A stretch of 64,000 nt of DNA from Pseudomonadaceae bacterium (GCA_024743175.1 JANSXA010000005.1:310001-374000), one strand, 5' to 3'; positions 1 to 10,529 are shown, numbered from the stretch's first letter. Numbers and translations: made by a program. The notes: generated by a model from the letters alone, not told the origin.

Positions 1-571
1 CTTCCTGCATGATATGAGTGGACAGGATCACCGTTGCATCGCGCGCTAAGTGACGGATCAATTCCCGCATATGCTGGGTCTGCGTTGGATCCAGACCGTT
101 CGATGGCTCGTCAAGAATGACAAATTTTGGTGCGTGCAGAATGGCCTGGGCAACACCAACACGTTGTTTGTAACCGCGGCTGAGGGTATCGATGCGATCC
201 ATCACCCGGCTTTGCAGCTGCGTGGCTTCGATGGCTTGTGGCACACACTGAGCAGGCTGCAAGCCGCGCAATTGCGCAGCGTACGACAGATATTCAACAA
301 CAGTCAGCTCAGGGTACAGAGGTGAACTTTCGGGTAGATAACCCATCTTCGCCTGCACCAGGTCCGGTGCTGCAAACACATCGATGCCATCCACCAGAGT
401 CTGGCCTGCGCAGGGTTCCAGAAAGCCGGTCAACATCTTCATGATGGTGGTTTTGCCCGCGCCATTATGTCCCAGTAACCCAACCACCTCGCCAGGCTCT
501 ATGCTGAACGATACATCGTCGACGGCTTTGAAATTGCCGTAGCGGCGCACCAGGTTCCGTGCTTCGATCAT
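1..571 (-). CDS. ABC transporter ATP-binding protein (ABC-2/gliding-type), partial, truncated by window edge
   Basis: Minus-strand ORF from ATG at 571 running off the left edge; reads MIEARNLVRRYGNFKAVDDVSFSIEPGEVVGLLGHNGAGKTTIMKMLTGF (Walker A GHNGAGKT), later YLPESSPLYPELTVVEYL. Confidence 0.9.
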   Translation of the reverse strand, partial: MIEARNLVRRYGNFKAVDDVSFSIEPGEVVGLLGHNGAGKTTIMKMLTGFLEPCAGQTLVDGIDVFAAPDLVQAKMGYLPESSPLYPELTVVEYLSYAAQLRGLQPAQCVPQAIEATQLQSRVMDRIDTLSRGYKQRVGVAQAILHAPKFVILDEPSNGLDPTQTQHMRELIRHLARDATVILSTHIMQE

Positions 572-722
572 AAAGACTCCTTAACGGTTAGCAGACAATC
601 GATCTCGGTGGAGAAAAATATTGATTTGGAGAGAAATTTCAAGAGCAGCAGCAAGCAAATTTGTTGCAAATTGTCACGGGAAGCGCCAACTTCGCCAGTG
701 AGAAAGTTCGGCGCAATCTAAC

Positions 723-1322
723 ATGAATCTATCCGGTCCAGCAGGTCACCTTGAACATCGCCTGGAGCAGCCAGACCAGGCCCGCAGCATCACGGCAATA
801 CTGAGTCATCCGCACCCACAGTATGGTGGCAACCTTAATGACGCAGTGCTGGCAACAGCCGCGGCGGTCCTTAAAGCGCATCAGTACTCTACCCTGCGAT
901 TTAATTTCCGCGGTGTCGGTGCGAGCGCAGGTAGTTTCGACGGCAGTGCAGAGGCGCAAGACCTGCTGGCTGTCACAGCAGCTTATGCTGACGCGTATCC
1001 TGAGCACAACATCTGGTGGATCGGCTATTCCTTCGGAGCTGCAATGACGCTGCGCGCGCTGGCCAGCCGGCAACCTCAACGCAGCCTGTTGATCGCACCG
1101 CCCAACAGCGCCATGCAGATCCCTCAACTGACATTCCCGCCTGGAACAGATGTGAGCGCTATCGCCGGCGAACGTGACAGTTACGTTGACGCTGAAGGTT
1201 TAGCGCAAGGCTTTGACATCAAGACGCGCCTTATTGCAGGTGCGGATCATTTCTTTTCCGGCCAGCATGACGAGCTGGCCAGAGTCATCGAAGACTGGAT
1301 TGTCAGCGCGGAGGCAGGCTAA
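723..1322 (+). CDS. alpha/beta hydrolase (COG2945-like)
   Basis: SHPHPQYGGNLNDAVL, LRFNFRGVGASAGSFD, GYSFGA nucleophile elbow. Confidence 0.8.
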   Translation: MNLSGPAGHLEHRLEQPDQARSITAILSHPHPQYGGNLNDAVLATAAAVLKAHQYSTLRFNFRGVGASAGSFDGSAEAQDLLAVTAAYADAYPEHNIWWIGYSFGAAMTLRALASRQPQRSLLIAPPNSAMQIPQLTFPPGTDVSAIAGERDSYVDAEGLAQGFDIKTRLIAGADHFFSGQHDELARVIEDWIVSAEAG

Positions 1323-1987
1323 ACAACCACCGCGCCGGTATAAAACTCATGGAAATAGTAAGCCGCAACGTAAACCACGAAACCAACCACAAACGGTAAC
1401 AGCCATTCCTGAACTGCCCAGCGATTGCGTCCGGCTAACAGAGCAGCAAACGGGATGTTCGATGACTTTGCAGCCAGCTGTTGCCAGGTCTGGGGATCGG
1501 CCAGTGCCTTTTTGTGATCCATCAATAGCGTGCCGAGGAAACTCACCGTCAGAAACGCAGTAAAAAATACCAGTGAGACCGTATCTCCATTGGCAACAAT
1601 ATGCCCCACGGCCCAGATAATGATGGCCCACTGCATGGGATGCCGGGTGATTCTGAAAACGCCGCGGAATGGCTCTGCCTCAGCCTGTTGCGGGCCCGCC
1701 GCTTTTGGCGCCATGAACCCTCCCACCAGCAGCATCATAGCCAGAGGCATACTCAGCTTTGCATACCAGTACAGGTCAGGATCCGGCATCCACAGGTAAT
1801 CAAACCGGGGTGCCTCTACGTAGACCCAGATGAGATAACCCAACGTTGCTGCTGCAACCAGGGAATAAAAGAGCATATACAGACCTTCACCCATCAGGCG
1901 CACCAGTCCACGCCGCACGGGTGAGCTCGCAATACCCAGATGGGTGCCCACCCAAAGACCTGCTGCCAGCCATAATTCTGCCATCAC
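1319..1987 (-). CDS. NnrU family membrane protein
   Basis: Multi-TM; RHPMQWAIIIWAVGHIVANGD typical of NnrU. Confidence 0.75.
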   Translation of the reverse strand: MMAELWLAAGLWVGTHLGIASSPVRRGLVRLMGEGLYMLFYSLVAAATLGYLIWVYVEAPRFDYLWMPDPDLYWYAKLSMPLAMMLLVGGFMAPKAAGPQQAEAEPFRGVFRITRHPMQWAIIIWAVGHIVANGDTVSLVFFTAFLTVSFLGTLLMDHKKALADPQTWQQLAAKSSNIPFAALLAGRNRWAVQEWLLPFVVGFVVYVAAYYFHEFYTGAVVV

Positions 1988-2773
1988 TTACCCCAGAACA
2001 AATTTGGATACTGCATCTAACACCTCATTCGGCTGCTCGGTCAGCATGGCATGACCACAGCCCTTGAGCGTGTGCACATGCGCATTCGATAACTGTGACG
2101 CCACAGATTGACCTGCGTTTGCCGGGGTCATTTTATCTGCCTCCCCAATCAAAACCAGTGTTGGGATTGCGCAGTTTTCAACCGCCAGGCGAAAATCATT
2201 GCAGGCTGTTAAATCTTGATGGAAGACACCCGCAGGCAGATGTTCCATCCAGCGCTGCGCCGCGTTAAAGCCGTGTAAGCCAGGATTGGCTGAAGCGCCC
2301 AGCATACCTCGCCGACTGTGGCTGAAGGTATTTGCCATTTCGATCGCCGCGTGATGACCGTCAGCTGCCGCGGCCAACAGAGGAGGGCCAACAGGCATCG
2401 GGTTTGATGTCCCCAGCAGCACCAGTTGTTGTACGTGTTGCGGAGAGCGCTGGGCCATCGCTAACGCTACAAGTGTACCCATGCTGTGGCCCACAACACT
2501 GGCCTGGTCAAGTTCAAGGTAATCAAGCAGTTCGCAGATCACATCGGCCATAGCCTCAATGGTACGACAGGCAGGGCCATCGCTACCGCCGTGGCCAGGT
2601 AAATCCGGCGCAACCACGTTTAAACCATGCCGGGCAAAATACCGGGCCATTGGTGTCCAGACAGCGTGATCAAAACCCGCACCATGCACAAACACTAGGG
2701 TTTCACTTTCTGCCTGCAGCGTACTGCCACCCGTGCCATAAGTTAGGGTCTGGCCATTCAATGCGGCTTTCAT
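1988..2773 (-). CDS. alpha/beta fold hydrolase
   Basis: FVHGAGFDHAVW, DLPGHGGSDG, GHSMG, catalytic GCGHAML; 4-nt overlap with metY. Confidence 0.85.
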   Translation of the reverse strand: MKAALNGQTLTYGTGGSTLQAESETLVFVHGAGFDHAVWTPMARYFARHGLNVVAPDLPGHGGSDGPACRTIEAMADVICELLDYLELDQASVVGHSMGTLVALAMAQRSPQHVQQLVLLGTSNPMPVGPPLLAAAADGHHAAIEMANTFSHSRRGMLGASANPGLHGFNAAQRWMEHLPAGVFHQDLTACNDFRLAVENCAIPTLVLIGEADKMTPANAGQSVASQLSNAHVHTLKGCGHAMLTEQPNEVLDAVSKFVLG

Positions 2774-4086
2774 AAGTGTTTCTCCACATTGCGCAGTGCT
2801 TTGCCCAGATCATTTATCAGATCGGCCGGATCTTCCAGGCCAACACTGATCCGCACCAGACCTTCACCAATTCCAGCCGCTGCCAGCGCCTGCTCATCCA
2901 TACGATGATGTGTCGTGCTGGCTGGGTGAATAACAAGAGACTTTGCATCACCGACATTGGCAAGGTGAGAGAACAGCTCCAGCGCATCAATAAACAGCGC
3001 ACCCGCTCGGCGCCCACCCTGCAGAGTCAGCGTAAACACCGCACCCACACCTCGAGGCATCAGCGCCTTACCCAGAGCAAAATCAGGATGTTGCGGCAGA
3101 CCCGGATAATTCACGCTTTGCACCTGCGGCTGGGCAGCAAGGAACTCCACCAGCTGAACAGTGTTGCTGACATGTCGATCCATACGCAGCGACAGGGTTT
3201 CCAGCCCCTGCAGAATCTGAAACGCGCTCATCGGACTCATGCACGCGCCAAAATCACGAATGCCTTCTTTTCGGGCACGCGTGATAAACGCCTGTGGCCC
3301 AAATTCTTCCGTGAAAATGAGATCGTGGAAACCAGAATAAGGCTCGGTCAGGGTGGGAAACTTGTCTGAACCCGCCCAGTTGAAAGTCCCTCCATCTACC
3401 AGTACGCCTCCGATCACCACGCCGTGACCGCTGAGGAACTTGGTCGCCGAATGCACAACCAGATCTGCGCCTAAAGCAATGGGTTGGCAAAGATAGGGTG
3501 TGGCCAGCGTTGCATCCACCATCAGTGGTAAACCATGATCGTGACTCAGCTGCGCCAAGGCAGGAATATCCAGGACTTCAAGTCCCGGATTACCCAGCAC
3601 CTCGCCGAACACCAGCTTTGTGTTGGGTTGTATCGCCGCAGCAAACGCATCCATATCGCACGGATCTACAAATGTTGTCTCTATGCCGAAACGCTTCAAT
3701 GTATAGCTGAAAAGATTATGTGTGCCCCCGTACAGAGAGTGAGACGCAACAATGTGATCGCCTGCGCTGACAATGGTGCACACACCCAGGTGCGTCGCAG
3801 CCTGACCGCTGGCGGTCACAATTGCGCCCACACCCTGATCCAGAGCTGCCATGCGTTCTTCGAGCACAGCATTGGTAGGATTAGAAAGCCTTGAGTAAAC
3901 ATGGCCCGCCCGTTCCATATTGAACAGACCCGCTGCGTAGTCGGAATCCGGCAGCACAAAAGAAGCGGTTTGATAAATGGGTGTGGCCCGGGAGCCGGTT
4001 TCATCCGGCGTTTGTCCGGCATGCAGACTCAGGGTATCAAAACCGATGCGAGGAGGACCCCGATGCTCTTTCTTATCCATAACCAC
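2770..4086 (-). CDS. metY: O-acetylhomoserine aminocarboxypropyltransferase/sulfhydrylase
   Basis: SLHAGQTPDETGSRATPIYQTASFVLPD, PLP lysine region VVHSATKFLSGHG; Cys/Met metabolism PLP family. Confidence 0.85.
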   Translation of the reverse strand: MVMDKKEHRGPPRIGFDTLSLHAGQTPDETGSRATPIYQTASFVLPDSDYAAGLFNMERAGHVYSRLSNPTNAVLEERMAALDQGVGAIVTASGQAATHLGVCTIVSAGDHIVASHSLYGGTHNLFSYTLKRFGIETTFVDPCDMDAFAAAIQPNTKLVFGEVLGNPGLEVLDIPALAQLSHDHGLPLMVDATLATPYLCQPIALGADLVVHSATKFLSGHGVVIGGVLVDGGTFNWAGSDKFPTLTEPYSGFHDLIFTEEFGPQAFITRARKEGIRDFGACMSPMSAFQILQGLETLSLRMDRHVSNTVQLVEFLAAQPQVQSVNYPGLPQHPDFALGKALMPRGVGAVFTLTLQGGRRAGALFIDALELFSHLANVGDAKSLVIHPASTTHHRMDEQALAAAGIGEGLVRISVGLEDPADLINDLGKALRNVEKHL

Positions 4087-4152
4087 TCCTGCTGAGAATC
4101 TGCAGGGTGGCCGGTTTAGCAGCGCTTATCAAGCGCAAGCCGGCGATCAGAA

Positions 4153-4596
4153 TCAGTCGCGAAAATAGCGGGCATCCCGTTCAAGGTTGCCCGCAGAAAT
4201 CTGCTCATTCAACGTCCACCAGTCATAAATGATGCCGATGAAAAACAATCCCAGCGTCAGCAGATACACAATGCCAGTGCCAATCTTGCGCTGATAAAAC
4301 CGATGCAGACCGAAAATACCCAGAAACGTCAGCAGCACCCAGGCGATGGTGTAACTCAGCTCGCCGGATGCGTAGCGCCGATCCGCGGATCGTTCCAGAG
4401 ACGGCATCAGGAACAGGTCAACTATCCACCCAATGCCCAGCAAGCCCAGGGTGAACAGATAAATAGTGCCACTGATGGGCCGCCCAAAATAAAATCTGTG
4501 CGCGCCCAGGAAACCAAATATCCATAAAACGTAGCCGACAAAAAGACTGTGAGTATTGTTATATCTATCCATAACCTCATTGTCGCATTTCAGCAC
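4153..4596 (-). CDS. TM2 domain-containing membrane protein (two tandem TM2-like units)
   Basis: GFLGAHRFYFGRPISGTIYLFTLGLLGIGWIVDLF and GIFGLHRFYQRKIGTGIVYLLTLGLFFIGIIYDWW. Confidence 0.8.
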   Translation of the reverse strand: MLKCDNEVMDRYNNTHSLFVGYVLWIFGFLGAHRFYFGRPISGTIYLFTLGLLGIGWIVDLFLMPSLERSADRRYASGELSYTIAWVLLTFLGIFGLHRFYQRKIGTGIVYLLTLGLFFIGIIYDWWTLNEQISAGNLERDARYFRD

Positions 4597-4630
4597 AGAA
4601 AAGTTTGCACTGAATCACCCTTGCAGGTTC

Positions 4631-4843
4631 TTAGAACACGTGGAAGTAGTTCAGCGGCTGCTGATAGAGGGGTGTCAGGGAAGCGCCTGGATCAGCCAGA
4701 TGACTGGAAGGCGCAAAAGGCGCAAGGCTTGAGGGTGCGTTGATCTGCGGCTGACACAGATTACAGCCGCCACTGACCTGCTGCAGCTGGCTGGTTTCCA
4801 ACGGATAAAAAATTGCCACACACTCTGATTTGTTCTGTTCCAT
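4631..4843 (-). CDS. hypothetical 70-aa protein
   Basis: ATG at 4843 preceded by TTGGAG SD-like sequence; MEQNKSECVAIFYPLETSQLQQVSGGCNLCQP. Confidence 0.4.
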   Translation of the reverse strand: MEQNKSECVAIFYPLETSQLQQVSGGCNLCQPQINAPSSLAPFAPSSHLADPGASLTPLYQQPLNYFHVF

Positions 4844-5012
4844 CGCTTTAACTCCAAAAAAACAAGATAGCGCAACCTTATTCACGCCATCATCGGCCGT
4901 CTTTAGGAAAACCTTCCGATTTGCCGCGTGATAACAGCTGCGCTGAAACCCATTGTTTTCCTTTTGGGCGTTTTTCCTTTTAGACTGGGGCCACCTGTTA
5001 CGAGCCAGAAGC

Positions 5013-5963
5013 ATGTCCCAAGCCTTTGCCTTTCCCGAACCGCAGATGATTCAGACCAATTCAGTGGAGCTGGAGGTTTTCAGCGCCGGCTCCGGAAGAC
5101 CCATTGTCTTGTGCCATGGCTGGCCTGAACACGCTTACTCCTGGCGACATCAGGTCCAACCCCTGGTTGACGCGGGCTATCATGTCATTGCTCCCAACCA
5201 GCGCGGTTACGGCCATTCCAGCTGCCCTGCTGAGGTCACCGACTACGACATCACGCATCTCACCGGCGATTTGATGGGACTACTGGACCACTTCGGATAC
5301 CAAGACGCCTTGTTTGTAGGCCATGACTGGGGTGCCATTGTTGTCTGGAATCTGGCAATGATGCACCGCAACCGGGTGGCCGGTGTGATCAACCTGAGCG
5401 TGCCTTTCATGGAACGCGGCCCAACTGAGTGGGTTGGCTTCTGGGAACAACATCTTGGCGGCGACTTCTACATCGTCCACTTTAATCGCCAGCCCGGCGT
5501 GGCGGACGCTGCATTTGCACAGCATCGCGAACAGTTCCTGAACAACCTGTACCGCACCAATCAGTGGCGCTCGCCACCCGCTGAACTGCCGCCTGGCATG
5601 AATATGATTCGGATTGCAGAAGCACAAAAAATGCCCGGCGATGATCTGATGAGCAAAGCCGAGCTGGACGTCTTCAGCCGCGCTTTTGCACATTCCGGGT
5701 TTACCGGTGGCATAAACTGGTACCGTAACTTTTCCCGCAACTGGGAAATTATCGGTGAGTATGAACAGCACATTCATCAGCCAACGCTGATGATTTACGG
5801 AGAGCACGACATGGTGCCGAGTTCGCCGACCCTGGATAAGTTTGTCACTGATCTGGAAGTTGTGAATCTACCCTGCGGACACTGGATTCAGCAGGAACAG
5901 CCAGCGGCCACTAACGCGGCCATGCTCGATTGGCTGACCCGGCATTACCCTGCCAGCGCGTAA
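5013..5963 (+). CDS. alpha/beta hydrolase, epoxide hydrolase-like
   Basis: HGWPEHAYSWRHQ, APNQRGYGHSS, VGHDWGA; ATG at 5013 chosen over upstream ORF start. Confidence 0.85.
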   Translation: MSQAFAFPEPQMIQTNSVELEVFSAGSGRPIVLCHGWPEHAYSWRHQVQPLVDAGYHVIAPNQRGYGHSSCPAEVTDYDITHLTGDLMGLLDHFGYQDALFVGHDWGAIVVWNLAMMHRNRVAGVINLSVPFMERGPTEWVGFWEQHLGGDFYIVHFNRQPGVADAAFAQHREQFLNNLYRTNQWRSPPAELPPGMNMIRIAEAQKMPGDDLMSKAELDVFSRAFAHSGFTGGINWYRNFSRNWEIIGEYEQHIHQPTLMIYGEHDMVPSSPTLDKFVTDLEVVNLPCGHWIQQEQPAATNAAMLDWLTRHYPASA

Positions 5964-6334
5964 CGGACGGCTCCGACTAGCGCGGCAGCAAGCAGCGTAA
6001 CAACGGCAACCATGCTGCCGATCATGCCGGCACCGCGTCGCTCCGGGTCAGCAATATAGCTGCGGAAATAGTGCGCCCGAGCCAACACAAAAACGATACC
6101 CATAACAACCGCCAGCCACTGGTTGGCAAAGTATCCAGCGGCATAGATGGCTGGAACAAAAACCACTAACTGCTCAAGGGTATTCTGATGAGCGCGATGG
6201 AAACGCTCAAATTTCTCGTCACCGGTCACGGCCGGCGCGGCAACACCATGACGCCCCCGTGCCCGCCCGACTGCCACACCAAAATACAGATATTCGGCCA
6301 GCGCAAGCATGACCACAATAGTGACATAAGCCAT
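5945..6334 (-). CDS. MAPEG family protein
   Basis: 4-TM protein; FERFHRAHQNTLEQLVVFVPAIYAAGYFANQW. Confidence 0.8.
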   Translation of the reverse strand: MAYVTIVVMLALAEYLYFGVAVGRARGRHGVAAPAVTGDEKFERFHRAHQNTLEQLVVFVPAIYAAGYFANQWLAVVMGIVFVLARAHYFRSYIADPERRGAGMIGSMVAVVTLLAAALVGAVRYALAG

Positions 6335-6343
6335 AGTTCCCTC

Positions 6344-6796
6344 CTATTTGGCGACGGGAATCATAAAAGCCGCTGATGCTTCCGCATAAACACGACCATC
6401 TTCTGCATCTATCACGCACCCTTCCATTTGTGCGAGGCGAGTTTTTCGTTTCAGACAGCGCCCTTCAAGCAGTACAGGTCTACCGACGGGTAGTTGATTG
6501 CGGTAGCGGATCTCTGCCCGTGCGGTGAAACACTGTTCTCCCTGCAACCAGAGCCAGTTGGCCATGACATCATCGAGCAAACTGAAAACAATGCCTCCGT
6601 GTGTCACTTTGTCGTAGCCCATATGCACAGCCCCGGGCGTAAATGCGCCCCGGCAAACCCCGTCATCCAGGGTGAAGGTTACGCCAAGGCCATTGGGATT
6701 ACCGGGACCGCAGACAAAACACTGATTGCCTTGAGACTGCAGCAGAGATTCACGACCGCGGGTGTTTTCCGCCGATTGTGTGCCATCTTCCATCAC
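6344..6796 (-). CDS. PaaI-like hotdog thioesterase
   Basis: CFVCGPGNPNGLGVTF, HMGYDKVTHGGIVFSLLDDVMA. Confidence 0.8.
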   Translation of the reverse strand: MMEDGTQSAENTRGRESLLQSQGNQCFVCGPGNPNGLGVTFTLDDGVCRGAFTPGAVHMGYDKVTHGGIVFSLLDDVMANWLWLQGEQCFTARAEIRYRNQLPVGRPVLLEGRCLKRKTRLAQMEGCVIDAEDGRVYAEASAAFMIPVAK

Positions 6797-6829
6797 TCAC
6801 CTGATTATTCCTGGTTTGGGGTATCATGC

Positions 6830-7459
6830 ATGTTTTCCGCCAGACAAGCATCTGTGGTTGACTTAACACATATACGCCAGAGCCTTTCTCAACATAAACC
6901 GGAACTGGTCACTCCCGCCGCGCAAACCCGTCAGGCGGCGGTTGCGATTGTCATGCGTGAGACCGAACAGGGTCCGCAGATGTTGTTCATCAAGCGCGCC
7001 GTCAAAGAGGGTGATCCGTGGTCTGGACACATGGCTTTTCCCGGCGGACATCTGGAACCTGTAGATGCCTCTCTGCAGGAAGCGGCAATGCGTGAAACCT
7101 GGGAAGAGACTGGCCTGCAACTGCCTGGGGACAGCCACCTGGGCGCACTGGATCACCAGCGCGCCCAACCCAGGGGCCGCACGCTGGATATGCTCATCGC
7201 CCCGCATGTCTTCGAAATCGCAGGCGAGCCCGAATTCACGCCTAACTACGAAGTTGCAGAGGTTGTCTGGGCACCACTACAACCTATGCTGCGCAATGAC
7301 ATACACGACACCGAGACAAAACCCATGGCCGGCACACCCACTGTTTTCAATGGTTATCGCCTGGAACAGGGTCACTTTGTCTGGGGTTTGACCTATCGCA
7401 TCCTGAAAACATTTTTCTGGACACTCGACCCGGCCTGGCAGCCGGTTGACCGGGATTAA
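6830..7459 (+). CDS. NUDIX hydrolase, CoA pyrophosphatase-like
   Basis: NUDIX box GGHLEPVDASLQEAAMRETWEETGL; in-frame ATG 6830. Confidence 0.85.
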   Translation: MFSARQASVVDLTHIRQSLSQHKPELVTPAAQTRQAAVAIVMRETEQGPQMLFIKRAVKEGDPWSGHMAFPGGHLEPVDASLQEAAMRETWEETGLQLPGDSHLGALDHQRAQPRGRTLDMLIAPHVFEIAGEPEFTPNYEVAEVVWAPLQPMLRNDIHDTETKPMAGTPTVFNGYRLEQGHFVWGLTYRILKTFFWTLDPAWQPVDRD

Positions 7460-7469
7460 ATGAGCTGTT

Positions 7470-8909
7470 TCAGGGCTGCAGACCGTGGTAACTGGCAATC
7501 GCCAGACCCGTGGCAACACTGGTAAACGGATCGTGGTCCACAACCTTGTCACCAAAACGTGCCTCAAGTAGCGACCTGACCGCGGGAATCAGACTTGAGC
7601 CACCCGTGCGCAGCACAATGTCTATCTCTTGTGGTGCCAGCTGTGCCTGGCGCAAGGTGACTTCGACAGATTCTTTGATCTGCTGCAGAGGCTGGGCAAT
7701 CAGCGCTTCAAATTCTGCACGTGTCAGCGTGACATCCACATCTATTTCAGGGATATCCAGCCGCGCCGATGGCTGTGACGACAGCGCCGCTTTGAAAGCC
7801 TTGATCCGCGCAAACAGCATATAGCTGAGATTGTGCTTGATCACCTCGCGCAATCGTTCGAACTTACGCCGCCCCGGCCCGCCCTGCTCAATACACTCCA
7901 TCACCGGCGTTGTGTACCTGTTCTGATTAAGCGTGTAGGTCACTGCCCAGTTCAACAGCAGATCTGCAAAGTCTTCAAACGGAAAACGGGTTTCTATCAG
8001 TTCACGGTCAAACCCCGGTCGCCGCCACAACTCACCTTCACCCAGTAGAGGAAACAACAACTTGCGGAACAACAGCTGGTCGATGTGATCACCACCCAGA
8101 CCAATGCCATGGGTCGTTACCACATCAAAACTCTCCCCGCGCCTTTTCAGAACGCACAGATCCAGGGTGCCGCCGCCGAAATCAACTGTCAGCAGGACAT
8201 CCCCAGCCACACCGGGATTGTTATGCAGGTAGCTGGCAGCCGCTGCTATGGGTTCCGGGTAGAAGTGTTGTTCTTTAACTCCGGCATATTTGTAAGCCTC
8301 ACCCAGGCGCGACAGGGCCAATTGATTTTTATAGGGGTCTTTGCCTTCGAAATTGACCGGGTGCCCCAGATGGGCCGCTGTTATCCTGCCGGCTTGCGCT
8401 TCCAGCGCTTCACGCATACGCAGAAGCAACGGCGTAATTAATGCGACCAGTCGAAAAGGATGATCAAACACCAGCAGGCGACGCACCCGGGAATCACCCA
8501 ACAATCTTTTTGTGCCTCGAAACAGGCGGCCCTGCAGACCACTATCGGTTACCGGCGCGCCGTAAATCTTCTCAGTTGAAGTATCTACCTCGTTGTTCTC
8601 CGCGCCTTCACCGTGTTCAACAAACTGGCTGACTTCAGCTACCACTTCCGGAATCAGCTCCACCGTTCTACCGGTATTGTCAGCAATATATTGTGCGATA
8701 GCCGATTGACCGGTTTTGCTCTGCAGATTGCGATCTATGTAGGTGGCAGATGGCATGATCGCAACATCGTTGTCGAGCTGTACGTTCTGCATCGCCGACT
8801 GCTCCAGCTGCTCACGCTCCAGCGGAATGAGGGTTACAGTTTTGCCGTCAAACACCGCCGCTGCAGAGTTTGTGGTGCCGAAATCTATACCTATCCCCAG
8901 CCTTTTCAA
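7470..8909 (-). CDS. Hsp70 family protein (YegD-like)
   Basis: GIDFGTTNSAAAVF, TVDFGGGTLDLCV, LRTGGSSLIPAV. Confidence 0.85.
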   Translation of the reverse strand: MKRLGIGIDFGTTNSAAAVFDGKTVTLIPLEREQLEQSAMQNVQLDNDVAIMPSATYIDRNLQSKTGQSAIAQYIADNTGRTVELIPEVVAEVSQFVEHGEGAENNEVDTSTEKIYGAPVTDSGLQGRLFRGTKRLLGDSRVRRLLVFDHPFRLVALITPLLLRMREALEAQAGRITAAHLGHPVNFEGKDPYKNQLALSRLGEAYKYAGVKEQHFYPEPIAAAASYLHNNPGVAGDVLLTVDFGGGTLDLCVLKRRGESFDVVTTHGIGLGGDHIDQLLFRKLLFPLLGEGELWRRPGFDRELIETRFPFEDFADLLLNWAVTYTLNQNRYTTPVMECIEQGGPGRRKFERLREVIKHNLSYMLFARIKAFKAALSSQPSARLDIPEIDVDVTLTRAEFEALIAQPLQQIKESVEVTLRQAQLAPQEIDIVLRTGGSSLIPAVRSLLEARFGDKVVDHDPFTSVATGLAIASYHGLQP

Positions 8910-8918
8910 CGACCGCTC

Positions 8919-9560
8919 CTAACCTTTGAATCGCTGCAGATACTCAGGCAGCGCAATGTCCGCTCTGAGGTCTGCGGAGGGTTGCGGCTCGCCTACCTGC
9001 AAGCTCACGGGAATCACCCCTGCCCAGACATCGCTGGCCTTGTCCTGCTCATCATCTCCCGGATCTCCATCGCGCACCTTGGCAGCCATTTCCGCCAGCC
9101 TGATGCGCACCACAGCGGTGGCCGCAAGCTCCTGCGCCGTGGGTTCCCGCACCGCCTGTTCGTGGCCCGGCACAAGCACAGCGACAAACTGGTCCAGAGC
9201 TTCGCGATGAGACTCGTCGGTTACCGCCTCGCCTTTGCCAAAAATAGACACGGAGCGATAATTCATGGAGCAATTAAAACCGCTGCGCGCAATGACATAG
9301 CCATCAACCAGCATCACGCTGATACAAACCTCACCACCTGCCGCCATATGCTTGAGTAAGGCACTCTGCCGGTTGCCATGCAGATACAGATATTCGTCAT
9401 CACAGTAGTACAGAGTTGGAATCAGACGTGGCTCGCCATGCTCTACAAAGGCCACATGACATATTTGTTGGGCTGCAAGAATGTCTTTGATCACGCCTGC
9501 GTCATACTGCGCACGTTTTGCATTTCGTTTGACGGTGGCACGCGTTGAAGGCGGTTGCAT
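8919..9560 (-). CDS. pyridoxamine 5'-phosphate oxidase family (flavin-nucleotide-binding) protein
   Basis: ICHVAFVEHGEPRLIPTLYYCDDEYLYLHGNRQSALLKHM; start MQPPST at 9560. Confidence 0.8.
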   Translation of the reverse strand: MQPPSTRATVKRNAKRAQYDAGVIKDILAAQQICHVAFVEHGEPRLIPTLYYCDDEYLYLHGNRQSALLKHMAAGGEVCISVMLVDGYVIARSGFNCSMNYRSVSIFGKGEAVTDESHREALDQFVAVLVPGHEQAVREPTAQELAATAVVRIRLAEMAAKVRDGDPGDDEQDKASDVWAGVIPVSLQVGEPQPSADLRADIALPEYLQRFKG

Positions 9561-9672
9561 AGCTTTTACCCGGATATTTTCAGGCGGGCAGTGTATACGC
9601 AAGTCCATCCAAAAACACAGCAATGCAGGTTAAACTGGCATCATCATCGCTTCGCATAGACAGAGCAGACCC

Positions 9673-9867
9673 GTGTCCGAACCAACTGACTTCAACAAGT
9701 TCAGGAAAAAGCAACGTCAACAGCGGGGTAAAGACACCACCCTGTGCAGAAGCGGGTTCCACAAATGGGTGTTTTCCGAGAAAAAACAATTCGACGTCAA
9801 ACAGGGCAAGCTCATCAGCATCCAGCGCTGTGAGCGTTGCCAGCTGACCCGCACAAAGGTCAGCTGA
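9673..9867 (+). CDS. small putative zinc-binding protein
   Basis: GTG start; CRSGFHKW ... RCERCQLTR Cys/His pairs. Confidence 0.6.
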   Translation: MSEPTDFNKFRKKQRQQRGKDTTLCRSGFHKWVFSEKKQFDVKQGKLISIQRCERCQLTRTKVS

Positions 9868-9872
9868 AGGCT

Positions 9873-10529
9873 TTATCCATCAAGGGTGACCAACGTCGGC
9901 AGGTCACACCCGACACCGGTGCCATTCAGGCCACAGTAGCCGTTGGGCACTTTTGCCAGATACTGCTGATGGTAGTGTTCTGCATAGTAGAACGCAGGGG
10001 CTGGTTTGATTTCAGTTGTGATTTCGCCGTAACCCGCAGCTGTTAATGCAGCCTGATAAGCCACCCTGGAGGCTTCAACAGCCTCAGCTTGTGCGTCTGT
10101 ATAGGTATAGATGATTGAACGATACTGTGTGCCCAGGTCATTTCCCTGACGCATACCCTGGGTGGGATCGTGGCTCTCCCAGAATAGCTTTAACAGCGCC
10201 GCCAGAGTCGTTTCTGCCGGGTCAAAGACCACAAGAACCGTCTCGCTGTGGCCGGTGCCGCCGCTGCACACTTCTTCGTAGCTGGGGTTTGGCGTGTAAC
10301 CGCCGGAATAACCCACGGCGGTAACGTATACGCCGGGAGCCTGCCAGAAACGACGCTCGGCGCCCCAGAAGCAACCCATGCCAAACTGAATCTGCTGCAT
10401 GCCCTCTGGAAAAGGTGGTTGCAGTGAGCGACCCGACACAAAATGCTGTTCCGGCACGGGCATAACCGCGTCGCGGCCGGGTAGCGCCTGCTGTTCCGAT
10501 GGCATTAAAAGTTTCGCACCTAAGCCCAT
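9873..10529 (-). CDS. msrA: peptide-methionine (S)-S-oxide reductase
   Basis: [36 protein letters not shown] before ATG 10529. Confidence 0.95.
   Translation of the reverse strand: MGLGAKLLMPSEQQALPGRDAVMPVPEQHFVSGRSLQPPFPEGMQQIQFGMGCFWGAERRFWQAPGVYVTAVGYSGGYTPNPSYEEVCSGGTGHSETVLVVFDPAETTLAALLKLFWESHDPTQGMRQGNDLGTQYRSIIYTYTDAQAEAVEASRVAYQAALTAAGYGEITTEIKPAPAFYYAEHYHQQYLAKVPNGYCGLNGTGVGCDLPTLVTLDG

Noticed and set aside
2776-3369. 197-aa plus-strand ORF
   Set aside because: Antisense to metY; no family resemblance.
5280-5807. 175-aa minus-strand ORF
   Set aside because: Antisense to epoxide hydrolase-like gene; shadow ORF.
8613-9359. 248-aa plus-strand ORF
   Set aside because: Antisense to the well-supported Hsp70 and PPOX genes; composition looks like a shadow ORF.
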